64,000 nt of DNA, from the NCBI GenBank assembly GCA_009886115.1, contig VFJJ01000018.1, forward strand, positions 46,116 through 110,115, given 5' to 3'. The notes below the pieces were generated by a model that had not been told where the DNA came from, ran no database searches, and saw nothing but the letters and a program-made list of their open reading frames with translations. The position numbers were made by a program, and so were the translations under genes. Source of the DNA: Actinomycetota bacterium. GTDB taxonomy: Bacteria; Actinomycetota; Acidimicrobiia; IMCC26256; VFJJ01. This document shows positions 24,892 to 34,250 of the stretch, in pieces (positions within the stretch are counted from its first letter, which is position 1; each line of letters starts with the position of its first letter).

Positions 24892-25686
24892 TCAGCCGAC
24901 ATGGTGGTAGAGGAACTGGGCGATCATCGACGACACCTGATCGGGGACCTCGAGCTGGTTGAAGTGGCCGCCTCCGACGGTCCACCCCGTCACCAGGCCC
25001 GGCAGGGCCGCTGCCATCTCGTGCGGCGCGTTGAACGGCGAGGCGGCGGCGATGTGCAGTGCAGGCACGGTGCAGGCGCCGGCGGCCGCGATGCCGTCCC
25101 ACGACATGAAGCTCCGCCAGCAGGCGCGCGTCACGTGCTCGGGCGTGCCGATCATGACATCGGCGACGCGCTGCTTGAGCGCCGGGTCGGAGCGGGGCAG
25201 GAACATCCCGTCGATGAGCAGGCGCTGGGTGTCGCGCAGGGCGTCCGACTCGATGGCAGCCGTGAGTTGGCCGACGTCGGGGGGTCGCAACGGCGACGGG
25301 TCGACCATCACCACGGCGCGGGTGGCGCTCGGATGGGTGGCGGCGAGCTGCAGCGCGATGGCCCCACCCATCGAGTGTCCGATCACGACCGGACGATCGA
25401 GAGCGAGCTCACCGATCACCCAGGCGAGGTCGTCGGCGAGTTGGGTGACGGTGTAGGGCCCATCGACGGGGGCGAGGGATGCCCCGTGGCCTCGGAGGTC
25501 GACCGAGACGCACCGGTGCCGAGCCGACAGCTCGGCGACCTGGGGGGCGAAGAAGCTTCGGTTGCACGTCCAACCGTGCACGAAGACCAGGTCGGAACCC
25601 GAGGGCGGTCCCGTGGCGGGCGCCGTCGTCGGACCGGCCTCGTCGTAGGCGAGCGCCACACCGTCCCTGACGAGTGTTCGATCCAC
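24892..25686 (-). CDS. Alpha/beta hydrolase
   Basis: 264 residues. DLVFVHGWTCNRSF gives the oxyanion region, GHSMGG the nucleophile elbow (Ser105), and VGGGHFNQLEVPD the catalytic His near the C-terminus, so it should be active. The size and the GWTCNRSFF start resemble meta-cleavage or ester hydrolases. It may hydrolyse an ester or C-C bond in the surrounding pathway. It stands apart from its neighbours, with gaps on both sides, so co-transcription is not implied. Confidence 0.85.
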   Translation of the reverse strand: MDRTLVRDGVALAYDEAGPTTAPATGPPSGSDLVFVHGWTCNRSFFAPQVAELSARHRCVSVDLRGHGASLAPVDGPYTVTQLADDLAWVIGELALDRPVVIGHSMGGAIALQLAATHPSATRAVVMVDPSPLRPPDVGQLTAAIESDALRDTQRLLIDGMFLPRSDPALKQRVADVMIGTPEHVTRACWRSFMSWDGIAAAGACTVPALHIAAASPFNAPHEMAAALPGLVTGWTVGGGHFNQLEVPDQVSSMIAQFLYHHVG

Positions 25687-25821
25687 GATCGGTCTCCAGC
25701 TCGGGTCGGGCTGCCTGGCCGTTGGGCAACGGGTCGGCTACGGGTCGGCTACGGGTCGGCGCAGCTTCGCAGAGGCTTCGACGACGTGCACGACGACCTC
25801 GGCCTGAGGCAGGCTCGGGGT

Positions 25822-26037
25822 ATGGCCGCCGATATCTGGGAGTCGATCACCGTTGCCGACCTGCGCCCGGGCGACCGGGTGCGTCTCCGGGGGGAGTTCG
25901 AGTTCGACGTGGCCCGCATCGACGCGCCCTTCCTCGGGATGGACGCCATGGTGTGCATCATCGAGGACACGCCCGCACGCTGGCACGCCTACGCTGCGCC
26001 GCTGGTCGAGCCCGTCGAGGCTCGGCGAGCCGGCTGA
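25822..26037 (+). CDS. 71-residue protein of unknown function
   Basis: Starts at ATG 25822 and ends TGA 26037. The sequence has the look of a small beta-barrel: SITVADLRPGDRVRLRGEFE, FDVARIDAPFLGMDAMVCII, then a short RWHAYAAPLVEP end. PGDRVRLR is the kind of motif seen in SH3-like or translation-type barrels. No signal peptide or membrane helix. I cannot name the family. Coding is supported by sensible hydrophobic patterning rather than by a strong ribosome site. Confidence 0.5.
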   Translation: MAADIWESITVADLRPGDRVRLRGEFEFDVARIDAPFLGMDAMVCIIEDTPARWHAYAAPLVEPVEARRAG

Positions 26038-26142
26038 CCGTCGCCGCCCACCGACACGCTCTTCACCGCGGAAGCGTCAACCTTCGCGCAACCATCGCCA
26101 GCCAACGGCGCATTGCGACGACGATCTGAGAGGACGACGAAC

Positions 26143-26580
26143 ATGGAGCTGTGGGAGCTGGTGGCGCGCGAGAGCGCACGAGACCTGGTGCACCGCTACG
26201 CCGCCAACGTCGACAGCGGCCGGTTCGACCAGGTCGTCGAGTTGTTCGCCCCCGATGCGGTGATGGACATCGAGGGACGCCTGTACGAGGGCCAGGACGA
26301 GATCCGCACGATCTTCCAGGGCGCATACGACGGACTGCAGGCCGCCGAGCCGCGCTGGCTCCGGCACTGCATCTCGACCCATCAGATCGACGTGGTCTCG
26401 CCCACGCAGGCCAAGGGACGGGTCTACTACCACGTGCTCATGGCCCACGGGCTCGACCACTGGGGTCGCTACGTCGACGACTACGGCCTGGTCGACGGCC
26501 GCTGGGTGTTCACCAGGCGCCGCGAGATCATGGACGGCACGGTCGAAGGCGGCTGGGGCGCGAGCAACTCGGCTGGGTGA
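26143..26580 (+). CDS. SnoaL/NTF2-like protein
   Basis: 145 residues from ATG 26143 (GAGAGGA upstream). The N-terminal helix ESARDLVHRYAANVDSGRFD then FAPDAVMDIEGRLYEGQDEI and the beta-sheet end GRWVFTRRREIMDG are typical of the SnoaL-like NTF2 fold. Such proteins act as isomerases, dehydratases or hydroxylation partners, or only bind lipophilic ligands. In lipid-catabolic islands they are common neighbours of acyl-CoA dehydrogenases. The exact reaction is unknown. Confidence 0.8.
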   Translation: MELWELVARESARDLVHRYAANVDSGRFDQVVELFAPDAVMDIEGRLYEGQDEIRTIFQGAYDGLQAAEPRWLRHCISTHQIDVVSPTQAKGRVYYHVLMAHGLDHWGRYVDDYGLVDGRWVFTRRREIMDGTVEGGWGASNSAG

Positions 26581-26592
26581 TTCCGCGGGCGG

Positions 26593-27044
26593 TCAGCCCC
26601 GGCGTGGGTTGCGCTCGACCAGACGCTGGTAGGGCGCCAGCTCGGCGGAGGCTTCCACGGCCAACATCGCGCCGATGCCGCCATGGCAGAACCCGGGCGG
26701 GCCGGTGAAGCGCTTCGACAGGAAGGCCGTCCCCTCGACGACGCCATCGATGAGACGGATGTGGACGTCGGGGCGTACCGGGCTGCAGCGGCCGACGATG
26801 GGGTTGATCGGCATCAGCTCCTCGGGTCTGCGCCGGTCGACGTCGGAACCGGCCAGCCCCGAGAAGTACGAGTCGGTGCTCGTCCGGGCGCGCAGGCGAG
26901 CGGTGAGGTCGGCGACGGCTGCGGAGACCGCCGCGATCTCGGACGGTTCGATGTCGGTCTCGACGACGGCGTCGCCAACGCCCGCACCGAAGCGGCAAGG
27001 TTGATGACCGCGTCGCGCCGGGCGATCCGATCGTCGTTGGTCAT
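26593..27044 (-). pseudogene. PaaI-type hot-dog thioesterase, frameshifted and truncated
   Basis: An N-terminal frame from ATG 27044 reads MTNDDRIARRDAVINLAASVRAL. The natural continuation VVETDIEPSEIAAVSAAVAD through NPIVGRCSPVRPDVHIRLID lies one frame over; a single missing base near 26978 accounts for it. The conserved hot-dog motif GPPGFCHGGIGAMLAVEAS is present, but the protein ends 20 residues later, whereas intact members continue with several strands. So the gene has both a frameshift and a lost C-terminus. In the family the enzyme hydrolyses acyl-CoA. It precedes the dehydrogenase pair on the opposite side of a 22-base gap. Confidence 0.55.
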
Positions 27045-27066
27045 CGGGGTCCCTCGGGTCGATGTG

Positions 27067-28209
27067 TCAGCGGGCTTTGGGGAAGCCCAGGTGACGTTCG
27101 GCGATGTTGTTGCGGTTGACCTCGCTGGTGCCGCCGTAGATCGTGGTGACCGGGGCGTGGCGGGCGTCGTAGTCGACGTAGCCCTCGGCGGCGGCGCCGG
27201 GCTCGTGGAAGTGGAGCAACCCTGCGGGTCCGGCCATCTGCTGACACCACGCCGCGGCCTTCTGGTAGGCCTCGGTGGCGAACACCTTGACCATCGAACC
27301 TTCGAGTCCGGGCAGGCCGCCACTCGCGGCGATCCAGGCTGCCTTCTGTGTGAGGAGGCTGGCAACGACGTTGTCGATGGCGATGCGGGCGAGACGCTCA
27401 CGCACGATGGGCTCGTCGAGCAGGCCGGTGCCCCGGGCCCAGTGATGGAAGTGACGCACCAGCGAGACGCCCGACGCCGTTCCGCCCATCACGCCGCGCT
27501 CGAAGGCCAGGGCCACGCCCATCGTGCGCCAGCCTCCGTTGACCTCGCCGAGCACGCACTCCGACCCGACCCGGACGTTGTCGTAGAACGTGGCGTTCGT
27601 GCGCTCGGAACCCATGGTGCGGACGGGTTCGATGCTGATGCCCGGAGTGTCCATCGGCAACAGGAACATCGTGAGGCCCTTGTGCTTGGGCACGTCGGGG
27701 TCGGTGCGCGTGAGCAAGAGGATCCACTGGGCTTCGTGGGCCAGGCTCGTCCACATCTTGGCCCCGTCGATGACCCATTCGTCGCCGTCGCGGACGGCCC
27801 TGGTGGTGATCGAGGCCACGTCGCTGCCGTGGTCGGGCTCGCTGTAGCCCAAGCTCACGAGCGTCTCGCCGGAGAGGATCGACGGGATGACGGTCTGCTT
27901 CTGGAGGTCGCTGCCCACGTGGTTGATGACGCCGGCAGCCAACAACGCCACGGAGATCCCGTCGTAGCCGACCCCCGACTTGTCGAGCTCGTTGAACAGG
28001 ATCCAGAGCTCGATGGGATCGCCCCGGCCGAGGCCGGGACAGGCTCGTTCGAGGAGCCCCGACGCCGCCAGCGCCCGGTTGACCTCAAGGCTGTTGAACG
28101 TGCCGGTCTGGTGCTGACGGTCGATCACCTCGGCGGTGCCGACCTCGCGCAGGATGCGCTTGATCTCGGATCGGAACTGCTCGGCCTGCTCGCTGAGGGT
28201 GAACTCCAT
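27067..28209 (-). CDS. Acyl-CoA dehydrogenase, subunit B of a pair
   Basis: 380 residues from ATG 28209. FAD/acyl-CoA dehydrogenase fold: LGYSEPDHGSDVASITTRAV (flavin-binding loop), WVIDGAKMWTSLAH, PKHKGLTMFLLPMD, and C-terminal IYGGTSEVNRNNIAERHLG. The base position that is Glu in YEGT of single-chain enzymes is Gly (YGGT), as in the two-subunit dehydrogenases of steroid side-chain degradation in mycobacteria (ChsE1-ChsE2, FadE28-FadE29), where partners build one active site. It starts 1 base after the partner gene's stop. The homologous arrangement is fused in one chain at 44742. Confidence 0.88.
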   Translation of the reverse strand: MEFTLSEQAEQFRSEIKRILREVGTAEVIDRQHQTGTFNSLEVNRALAASGLLERACPGLGRGDPIELWILFNELDKSGVGYDGISVALLAAGVINHVGSDLQKQTVIPSILSGETLVSLGYSEPDHGSDVASITTRAVRDGDEWVIDGAKMWTSLAHEAQWILLLTRTDPDVPKHKGLTMFLLPMDTPGISIEPVRTMGSERTNATFYDNVRVGSECVLGEVNGGWRTMGVALAFERGVMGGTASGVSLVRHFHHWARGTGLLDEPIVRERLARIAIDNVVASLLTQKAAWIAASGGLPGLEGSMVKVFATEAYQKAAAWCQQMAGPAGLLHFHEPGAAAEGYVDYDARHAPVTTIYGGTSEVNRNNIAERHLGFPKAR

Positions 28210-28210
28210 C

Positions 28211-29281
28211 TCAGCGGCCCGTCGCCGGTGCGGTGGCGGGGCCGAACAGGCGCTCGGCCACGCCCAGGCACTCGGTGGAGGGATCGCCGAGGACGAGCGC
28301 CCATCCCCGGGCTCGCCGGTAGTAGAGCTGGATGTCGTACTCCTGGGCATAGCCGTAGCCCCCGTGGAAGTGGAGGCTCCGGTCGGTGGCGTGGGCCGCC
28401 GCCTGGCCGGCGAAGACGATCGCCATTCCGGCCAGCGTCGGGTAGTCGTCGATCTCGTTGTCGTCGATGTCGATCGTCCCCCTGAGACCAGCGCGGGCCC
28501 GGTCGCCGGCCCATGCGGCCTTGTGGGTGAGCAGGCGGGCACCTTCGATGAGGATCGGGAGGTCGGCCATGGCGTGCTGGACGGCCTGGAACGAGGCGAT
28601 CGGAACCCCGAACTGCTTGCGCACCTTGACGTAGTCGACACCGATCGCCAGTGCGGCGTCGGCGATCCCGACCAGTGCGGCTGCGGTGAGGGTTCGCCAC
28701 TCGTCGAGCGCCGGCGCCAACGCCGAGGCCGGGCCGATCACGGTGCGCTCGACCTCGGCGCTCGACCGCCCGGACCGACCCGCTCGGGCTGGCCGGTCGG
28801 CCAGCGGGGCGCAGGCGTGATTGCGCGGCGCCCGCCCGGGTGGATCGGATCGGACAGCTATGAGGTCGTTGCCGTCGACACCGACGACGACATCGGCAAC
28901 GGCCCCGCCCGGTACGAGGCGCCACACGCCGTCGGCATCAGCGGGCCGCAGCGCCACCGTCGCGATGCCCTGTCCCGCGACGATGTCGGGCTCGGGGTGG
29001 AGCCGCGACGCCACGAGGTGCTCGATGAGCGGTACGGGTGCGATCGCCCGACCGAGCTCTTCGGCCACCACGATGAGCTCGGAGAGCGTCGCGGCGGCCC
29101 CGCCGTGGTCTTCCGGTACTGCCATCCCGGCGGCACCGGTCTCCAACAGCCGCGTCCAGAGCACGTCGTCGAAGCCCAGCGGCTCGGCCGCCCGGGCGAT
29201 CGAGACGGGCGACTCCTTGGTGAAGAAGTCGGCGAAGACGTCCCTGATCGCTCGCTGATCGTCGGAAAGCGAGAGGTCCAC
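28211..29281 (-). CDS. Acyl-CoA dehydrogenase, subunit A of a pair
   Basis: 356 residues from GTG 29281 (GAGGATG upstream). VDLSLSDDQRAIRDVFADFF opens the helical domain; YVKVRKQFGVPIASFQAVQH and LHFHGGYGYAQEYDIQLYYR mark the C-terminal helical domain. The middle is shorter than in subunit B, with a weak flavin loop, as in the smaller partner of obligate alpha2-beta2 dehydrogenases. Translated just before subunit B. Expected to introduce a 2,3-double bond into a branched or steroid-type acyl-CoA. The 160 bases upstream hold no gene. Confidence 0.86.
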   Translation of the reverse strand: MDLSLSDDQRAIRDVFADFFTKESPVSIARAAEPLGFDDVLWTRLLETGAAGMAVPEDHGGAAATLSELIVVAEELGRAIAPVPLIEHLVASRLHPEPDIVAGQGIATVALRPADADGVWRLVPGGAVADVVVGVDGNDLIAVRSDPPGRAPRNHACAPLADRPARAGRSGRSSAEVERTVIGPASALAPALDEWRTLTAAALVGIADAALAIGVDYVKVRKQFGVPIASFQAVQHAMADLPILIEGARLLTHKAAWAGDRARAGLRGTIDIDDNEIDDYPTLAGMAIVFAGQAAAHATDRSLHFHGGYGYAQEYDIQLYYRRARGWALVLGDPSTECLGVAERLFGPATAPATGR

Positions 29282-29441
29282 ACCGCATCCTCGGTCATGG
29301 GCCGAACCCTTCGCCACCCGGGGGGCGAAACGGCCGGCACGACCCAGACCAGCGGCAACACGACGTGCGAGATACTTCCGATGATCGACGAGCCCGCACC
29401 CGAGCAGGCAATCGCCGAGCGCGAGCTCGGAGCCTGAGCCT

Positions 29442-30275
29442 TCAGACGGGAACGTCGCCCGTGATGGTGACCCGGTGCAGCGTCCGCTCGTGGCCGGCGG
29501 TGTCGCCGATGACGGCGTGCTGGGTGCAACGGTTGTCCCAGATGATGAGGTCGCCGACACGCCATCGATGGCGCCAGGTGAGCTCGGGACGCGATGCCTG
29601 CGTGTACAGGTACTGAAGCAGCGGGGCGCTCTCGTCGTCGGTCCAGCCCTCGAATCGCTTGGTGTAGTTGCCGTTCACGAAGAGGCTGCGCCGGCCGGTC
29701 TCGGGGTGGGTGCGCACCACGGGGTGCGACGACGTGACGGCATCGGTGTCGACGCCGGCTTCCTTGGCCAGCTCGGTTCCCTGGTGGATGGCCCGGAGCC
29801 CGTCGAGCGTGGTCCGGAGCCCATCGCTCAGGGTCTCGTAGGCGAGGTACTGGTTGGCGAACATGGTGTCGCCGCCCACGGGCGGGAGCACGCGGGCGAG
29901 CAGCAGGGTCATCGCCGGGGGCGCGGCCACGTGGGTCGTGTCGGCGTGCCAGGTGGTGGTGACGGGGTTGGGGTCGTAGATGCGCATCACCCCGGGATAC
30001 CCGTCGATCGACGGTACGTAGGGATGCACCGACACCTCGCCCCAGTGCCGGGCGAAGGCCAGCTGGTCGTCGGGCGTCATCGCCGACTGGTCCCGGATGC
30101 AGATCACGAGATGGTCGAGGAGCGCGCGACGCAGGAACGCCACCGTTTCGGTGGCACGGGGGCCAGCCCAGTCGAGCCCGGCCAGCTCGATGCCGGTGAT
30201 GTGAGCGCCGATCGCGCCGGCCTGGCGGGTGACCGTGGCGGCGATGGCGGCAGTCGCCGCTGCTCCGGTTGTCAT
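29442..30275 (-). CDS. TauD/TfdA-family Fe(II)/2-oxoglutarate dioxygenase
   Basis: 277 residues. The iron triad is His110 and Asp112 in TWHADTTH and His252 in CTQHAV; Arg267 in LHRVTI binds 2-oxoglutarate. GAHITGIELAGLD, FANQYLAYETLS and FVNGNYTKRFEGW are typical of the family. It hydroxylates a substrate next to a sulfonate, carboxylate or ether group while decarboxylating 2-oxoglutarate. The substrate is open. It is divergent from the amidohydrolase at 30430, with a 154-base shared control region. Confidence 0.9.
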   Translation of the reverse strand: MTTGAAATAAIAATVTRQAGAIGAHITGIELAGLDWAGPRATETVAFLRRALLDHLVICIRDQSAMTPDDQLAFARHWGEVSVHPYVPSIDGYPGVMRIYDPNPVTTTWHADTTHVAAPPAMTLLLARVLPPVGGDTMFANQYLAYETLSDGLRTTLDGLRAIHQGTELAKEAGVDTDAVTSSHPVVRTHPETGRRSLFVNGNYTKRFEGWTDDESAPLLQYLYTQASRPELTWRHRWRVGDLIIWDNRCTQHAVIGDTAGHERTLHRVTITGDVPV

Positions 30276-30429
30276 CGTGCACTCCTCGGGCGTTCTGGCT
30301 CAGCGGGTTGCGATGGAAGCTACCAACACACGGGACGGCCGTCGGGCGTGGCTCATTCGTCACGACCCCTCGCGACCCGGCAAGCTGTTGGTGTCTGAGC
30401 CTGTTGGGCCCACTACTCGGAGGATCGCC

Positions 30430-31605
30430 ATGGAACCGATCACGTTCAAGGCCTTCGACGCCGACAACCACTACTACGAGGCCGAGGACGCGTTCATCCG
30501 CCACGTTCCCAAGGACATGCGCAAGCGCTGCATGCAGTGGGTGGAGCTCGACGGCCGACGCCGGCTGCTCGTGGGGGGCCGTCTCAACCGGTTCATCCCC
30601 AACCCCACCTTCGATCCCGTCGCCCGTCCGGGCTGTCTCGACCAGTACTTCAGGGCCAAGGAGTCGGCGTCCGACATGCGGGCGGCCTTCGGCGAACTGG
30701 TGCCGATCAGCCCGGCGTACCGCGACCGCGACGCCCGTCTCGCCGTCATGGACGACCAGGGTCTCGAGGCGATGTTCATGTTCCCCACGCTCGGGGTGGG
30801 GATGGAAGCGGCGCTCGAGCACGACCCCGAAGCGCTGCAGGTCGCGTTCCGTGCCTTCAACCGCTGGCTCGACGACGACTGGGGCCTCAACTTCGCCAAT
30901 CGCATCCACAGCCCGGCCTGCATCAACCTGGGTGACATCGACGCCGCGGTCTCCGAGCTGCAGTGGGCCCTCGACCGGGGTGCTCGGGCCGTCAACATCA
31001 GGGCCTCGTCGGTGAAGGGCCTCGACGGCGCTCGACGTTCGCTCGGCAACCCGGTCCACGAGCCGTTCTGGGCATTGCTGAACGAGGCCGGCATCGTGCT
31101 GGCCATCCACTCGGGCGACGCCGGCTACGGGTTCATGCACGAGCACTGGGGCCAAGACGCCGAGTTCGAAGCCTTCCGCTACTCGGCGTTCAAGACGCTC
31201 ATCACCATGTCGCCCATCAGCGACGCCCTCGCATCGCTCATCGGCGAAGGCGTGCTCACGCGCTTCCCCCGCATCCGGGTCGCGACCATCGAGAGCGGCA
31301 GCGAGTGGGTGGGGCCGCTGTTCAAGAAGTTCAAGAAGGCCTACGGGCAGCACGCCTACGCCTTCGCCGAGGACCCCATCGAGACCTTCCGCCGCGCCGT
31401 GTCGGTGTCGCCCTACTACGAGGACGATCTGCTGGCGCTTCGGGAGTCGATCGGGGCGTCGCAGATCATCTTCGGCAGCGACTGGCCCCACGCCGAGGGG
31501 CTGCCGAACCCGGTCGACTTCGTGTACGACCTCGAGGGCTTCACCGACGCCGAGGTCCGCATGATCATGCGCGACAACGGGATGCAGCTCGTCGAGGCCG
31601 TCTGA
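30430..31605 (+). CDS. Amidohydrolase family protein (COG2159)
   Basis: 391 residues from ATG 30430 (GGAGG 6-7 bases upstream). FDADNHYYEAEDAF opens the barrel, AIHSGDAGYGFMHEHWG holds the middle metal site and IIFGSDWPHAEGLPNPVDFV the late Asp/His. It is more diverged from the other three paralogues, notably with Asn before His in place of the Gly/Thr. Followed 60 bases later by the D-aminoacylase-like gene in the same direction, so possibly co-transcribed. Confidence 0.83.
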   Translation: MEPITFKAFDADNHYYEAEDAFIRHVPKDMRKRCMQWVELDGRRRLLVGGRLNRFIPNPTFDPVARPGCLDQYFRAKESASDMRAAFGELVPISPAYRDRDARLAVMDDQGLEAMFMFPTLGVGMEAALEHDPEALQVAFRAFNRWLDDDWGLNFANRIHSPACINLGDIDAAVSELQWALDRGARAVNIRASSVKGLDGARRSLGNPVHEPFWALLNEAGIVLAIHSGDAGYGFMHEHWGQDAEFEAFRYSAFKTLITMSPISDALASLIGEGVLTRFPRIRVATIESGSEWVGPLFKKFKKAYGQHAYAFAEDPIETFRRAVSVSPYYEDDLLALRESIGASQIIFGSDWPHAEGLPNPVDFVYDLEGFTDAEVRMIMRDNGMQLVEAV

Positions 31606-31665
31606 ACGTCGGGCTGTTCCCGGCCCCGGTCAGACGGGGATGCCCATGTCGAGCGAGGCGGGCTC

Positions 31666-33489
31666 ATGTACGACCTGGTGATCCGGGGCGGCACCGTCGT
31701 CGACGGGACGGGTGCCGCGCCGCGCGTCGCCGATGTCGCCGTGATCGGCGGGCGCATCGTGGCCGTGGGGGCGAGCGGCGAGCCGGGCGGTCCATCCGCT
31801 GACGTCCCCGCCGTCGAGACGATCGACGCCACGGGGCTCGTGGTGACGCCCGGCTACGTCGACGTGCACACGCACTACGACGGGCAGGTCACCTGGGACC
31901 CGCTGCTTGCCCCGAGTTGCTGGCACGGCGTCACCACCGTCGTGCTCGGCAACTGCGGCGTGGGCTTCGCTCCTGTCAGGCCCGACCAGAGGGCCTGGCT
32001 CGTGCAGCTCATGGAAGGCGTCGAGGACATCCCCGGCACGGCGCTGCACGACGGCATCCGCTGGAACTGGGAGAGCTTCCCCGAGTACCTCGACGCGCTC
32101 GACGCCATGCCCCGCGCGCTCGACGTCGCCGCCCAGATGCCCCACGGGGCGTTGCGGGCCTACGTGATGGGCGAGCGCGGCGCCGACAACGAGCCGGCCA
32201 CCGAGGCCGAGATCGCAGAGATGGCCGGGCTGGTCGGCGAGGCGGTGGCCGCCGGGGCGATCGGGTTCTCCACCAACCGCCTGGCGATGCACACCGCCAA
32301 GGACGGCCGTCCCGTGCCCGGCACCCACGCCTCGATCGAGGAGCTGTTCGCCATCGGACGGGCCATGGCGGGCGCCGGCAGCGCGGTGATGGAGGTGATC
32401 TCCAGTGAGGCCATGGGCAACGTGGCTGACGGGTACACCCGCGATGTCGAGTGGACCTCAGAGCTGTCACGCGAGACGGGCCTGCCGATCACGTTGTGCC
32501 TGACGCAGGTCGACAATGCTCCCGACCGCTGGCGAGAGGTGCTGGAGCTCGTGGCCGAGGCTCGGGCCGCCGGGGCCGAGATCGTCCCGCAGGTGGCGGG
32601 GCGGCCGCTCGGGATTCTCCTCGGGCTCTCGACCAAGCACCAGTTCCAGGGGCGGCCGTCGTACGAGGAGATCGCCCACCTGCCCGTGGCCGATCGGGCC
32701 CGAGCGCTGGCCGACCCCGAGCGCCGGGCCCGGATCATGACCGAGACGTATGCGGGCTCGGGCATCGGCAACTTCGTGTCGCGCATGCCGCACAAGGCGT
32801 TCCCGCTCGGCGCCGTGCCCGACTACGAGCCCGATCCGTCGACCAGCGTCGCCGCCATCGCGGCTCGGACGGCTCGCAGCGTCGACGACGTCTTCTACGA
32901 CCTGTTCTGCGAGCACGAAGGCCGTCAGCTCGTGCTGTTCGCGCTCGGCGGCTATGCCAACCAGAACTGCGACCACATCCACGAGATGCTCACCGATTCC
33001 TCGACCGTCCTCGGCCTGGCCGACGGCGGGGCGCACTGCGGGCTCATCTGTGACGCGTCGGTGTACACGTCGATGCTCTCGCACTGGGTGCGCGACCGGC
33101 CTCGGGGCGCCAGGCTCACGCTCGAGGGCGCCGTCGCCAAGATGACGAGCCTCCCCGCTCGTCTCTACGGCCTCACCGACCGGGGTGTCGTCGCCCCGGG
33201 CATGAAGGCCGACCTCAACCTCATCGACCTCGGTCGACTCCAGCTGCGTCTCCCCGAGGTGGTCGACGACCTCCCGACGGGCGCGTCGCGGATCGTTCAA
33301 CGGGCCGACGGCTACGTGGCGACGATCGTCACCGGACAGGTCGTGCTCCGCGACGGCGTGCACACCGGTGCCCGTCCCGGCCGCCTCGTGCGCGGGGTCG
33401 GAGCCCGCGTTGCTGCACGCGCCGGGACTGCCGGGACTGTCGGGACCGCGGGTGCGGCGCCAGCCGGCGTCGCCGAGGCCGGGACGTAG
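31666..33489 (+). CDS. D-aminoacylase / N-acyl-D-amino-acid deacylase-like amidohydrolase
   Basis: 607 residues. MYDLVIRGGTVVDGTGAAPR is the beta-sandwich start of cyclic amidohydrolases and VVTPGYVDVHTHYDGQVTWD contains the HxH metal site. GVTTVVLGNCGVGFAPVRP and LADGGAHCGLICD match the N-acyl-D-amino-acid deacylase group (SARST-like C-terminal strand in GLTDRGVVAPGMKADLNLID). Two paralogous groups (D-aminoacylase, dihydropyrimidinase-like) remain possible. The last 25 residues are Gly/Thr/Ala repeats encoded by a 9-bp tandem repeat (33421-33447). Confidence 0.82.
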   Translation: MYDLVIRGGTVVDGTGAAPRVADVAVIGGRIVAVGASGEPGGPSADVPAVETIDATGLVVTPGYVDVHTHYDGQVTWDPLLAPSCWHGVTTVVLGNCGVGFAPVRPDQRAWLVQLMEGVEDIPGTALHDGIRWNWESFPEYLDALDAMPRALDVAAQMPHGALRAYVMGERGADNEPATEAEIAEMAGLVGEAVAAGAIGFSTNRLAMHTAKDGRPVPGTHASIEELFAIGRAMAGAGSAVMEVISSEAMGNVADGYTRDVEWTSELSRETGLPITLCLTQVDNAPDRWREVLELVAEARAAGAEIVPQVAGRPLGILLGLSTKHQFQGRPSYEEIAHLPVADRARALADPERRARIMTETYAGSGIGNFVSRMPHKAFPLGAVPDYEPDPSTSVAAIAARTARSVDDVFYDLFCEHEGRQLVLFALGGYANQNCDHIHEMLTDSSTVLGLADGGAHCGLICDASVYTSMLSHWVRDRPRGARLTLEGAVAKMTSLPARLYGLTDRGVVAPGMKADLNLIDLGRLQLRLPEVVDDLPTGASRIVQRADGYVATIVTGQVVLRDGVHTGARPGRLVRGVGARVAARAGTAGTVGTAGAAPAGVAEAGT

Positions 33490-33637
33490 CCGACGTGCGG
33501 TCGGGGTCGACGGCCCCCCAGCCTGAGCCAAGTCAGATTCGTGAATTCCGGACCTGTCGTGATGATGGCGCAGCGGCTCGTTGGTTGGAACCGACTCCGC
33601 CGCGGACCCGCCGCTCACCCGCCGGTACGATGAACAC

Positions 33638-34192
33638 ATGGCACTGCCGGCGCCGGCGAACACCAGTGATCTCTACGATCTCGACCATCTCGAGCGACTG
33701 GCCAACTCGAACCCCGGTTGGGGAGCAATCGAGGTGATCGACGATGCGCTCTACTTCCAGCCGATGACGAGCGAGTTGCACAGCCTTCTGCTGGCGAAGC
33801 TGTGGCTGGCGTTGCACTCGGCCAGACCGGACGGTTGGCGTGTCGCGTTCGACACGTACATCCAACTGGGACCGCACAGGATGACCAGGCCCGACGTGAT
33901 GGCCTATCGCACCGATCGGCCCGTCGAGCGACGCGCCGTGCCCGAGATACCGGCCTTGATCATCGAGGTTCTCTCGTCGGATCGTGATCACGACCTCGTG
34001 ACGAAGGTCGCCCTCTATCGACAAGCAGACGTGGCTCGCTACATCGTCATCGATCCCGACGGGAGCGATGGCTGGTGGATCCGCGATCTGCTCGGCGGTG
34101 ATCGGCAGGGGCGGGCCGGCGAGGTCTTCGTCCTCGACCTTCCCGGATGGCCGCAGGTTTCCCTCGATCTCGACACCCTTCTCGCAGATTGA
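33638..34192 (+). CDS. Uma2-family (DUF820) putative restriction-endonuclease-like protein
   Basis: 184 residues from ATG 33638. Conserved blocks: MTRPDVMAY (Asp), PALIIEVLSSDRDHDLVTK (Glu, Lys), and YRQADVARYIVIDPD, the KxxxYxxxGVxxYWIVDP-like block. The PD-(D/E)xK fold is predicted for the family; members are numerous in cyanobacteria and some actinobacteria and often lie alone, and no function is proven. No methylase or antitoxin partner is present. The 148 bases upstream show nothing definite. Confidence 0.8.
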   Translation: MALPAPANTSDLYDLDHLERLANSNPGWGAIEVIDDALYFQPMTSELHSLLLAKLWLALHSARPDGWRVAFDTYIQLGPHRMTRPDVMAYRTDRPVERRAVPEIPALIIEVLSSDRDHDLVTKVALYRQADVARYIVIDPDGSDGWWIRDLLGGDRQGRAGEVFVLDLPGWPQVSLDLDTLLAD

Positions 34193-34250
34193 CCCGGGCG
34201 GCTCCACCGGTCGCTCCGGGCTGGACGACACACAAGGGGGACGCATCACG

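Noticed and set aside
28858..31491. A minus-strand open frame of 877 codons over the TauD and amidohydrolase genes
   Set aside because: It crosses several real genes on both strands and shows only Arg/Pro/His-rich low-complexity sequence.
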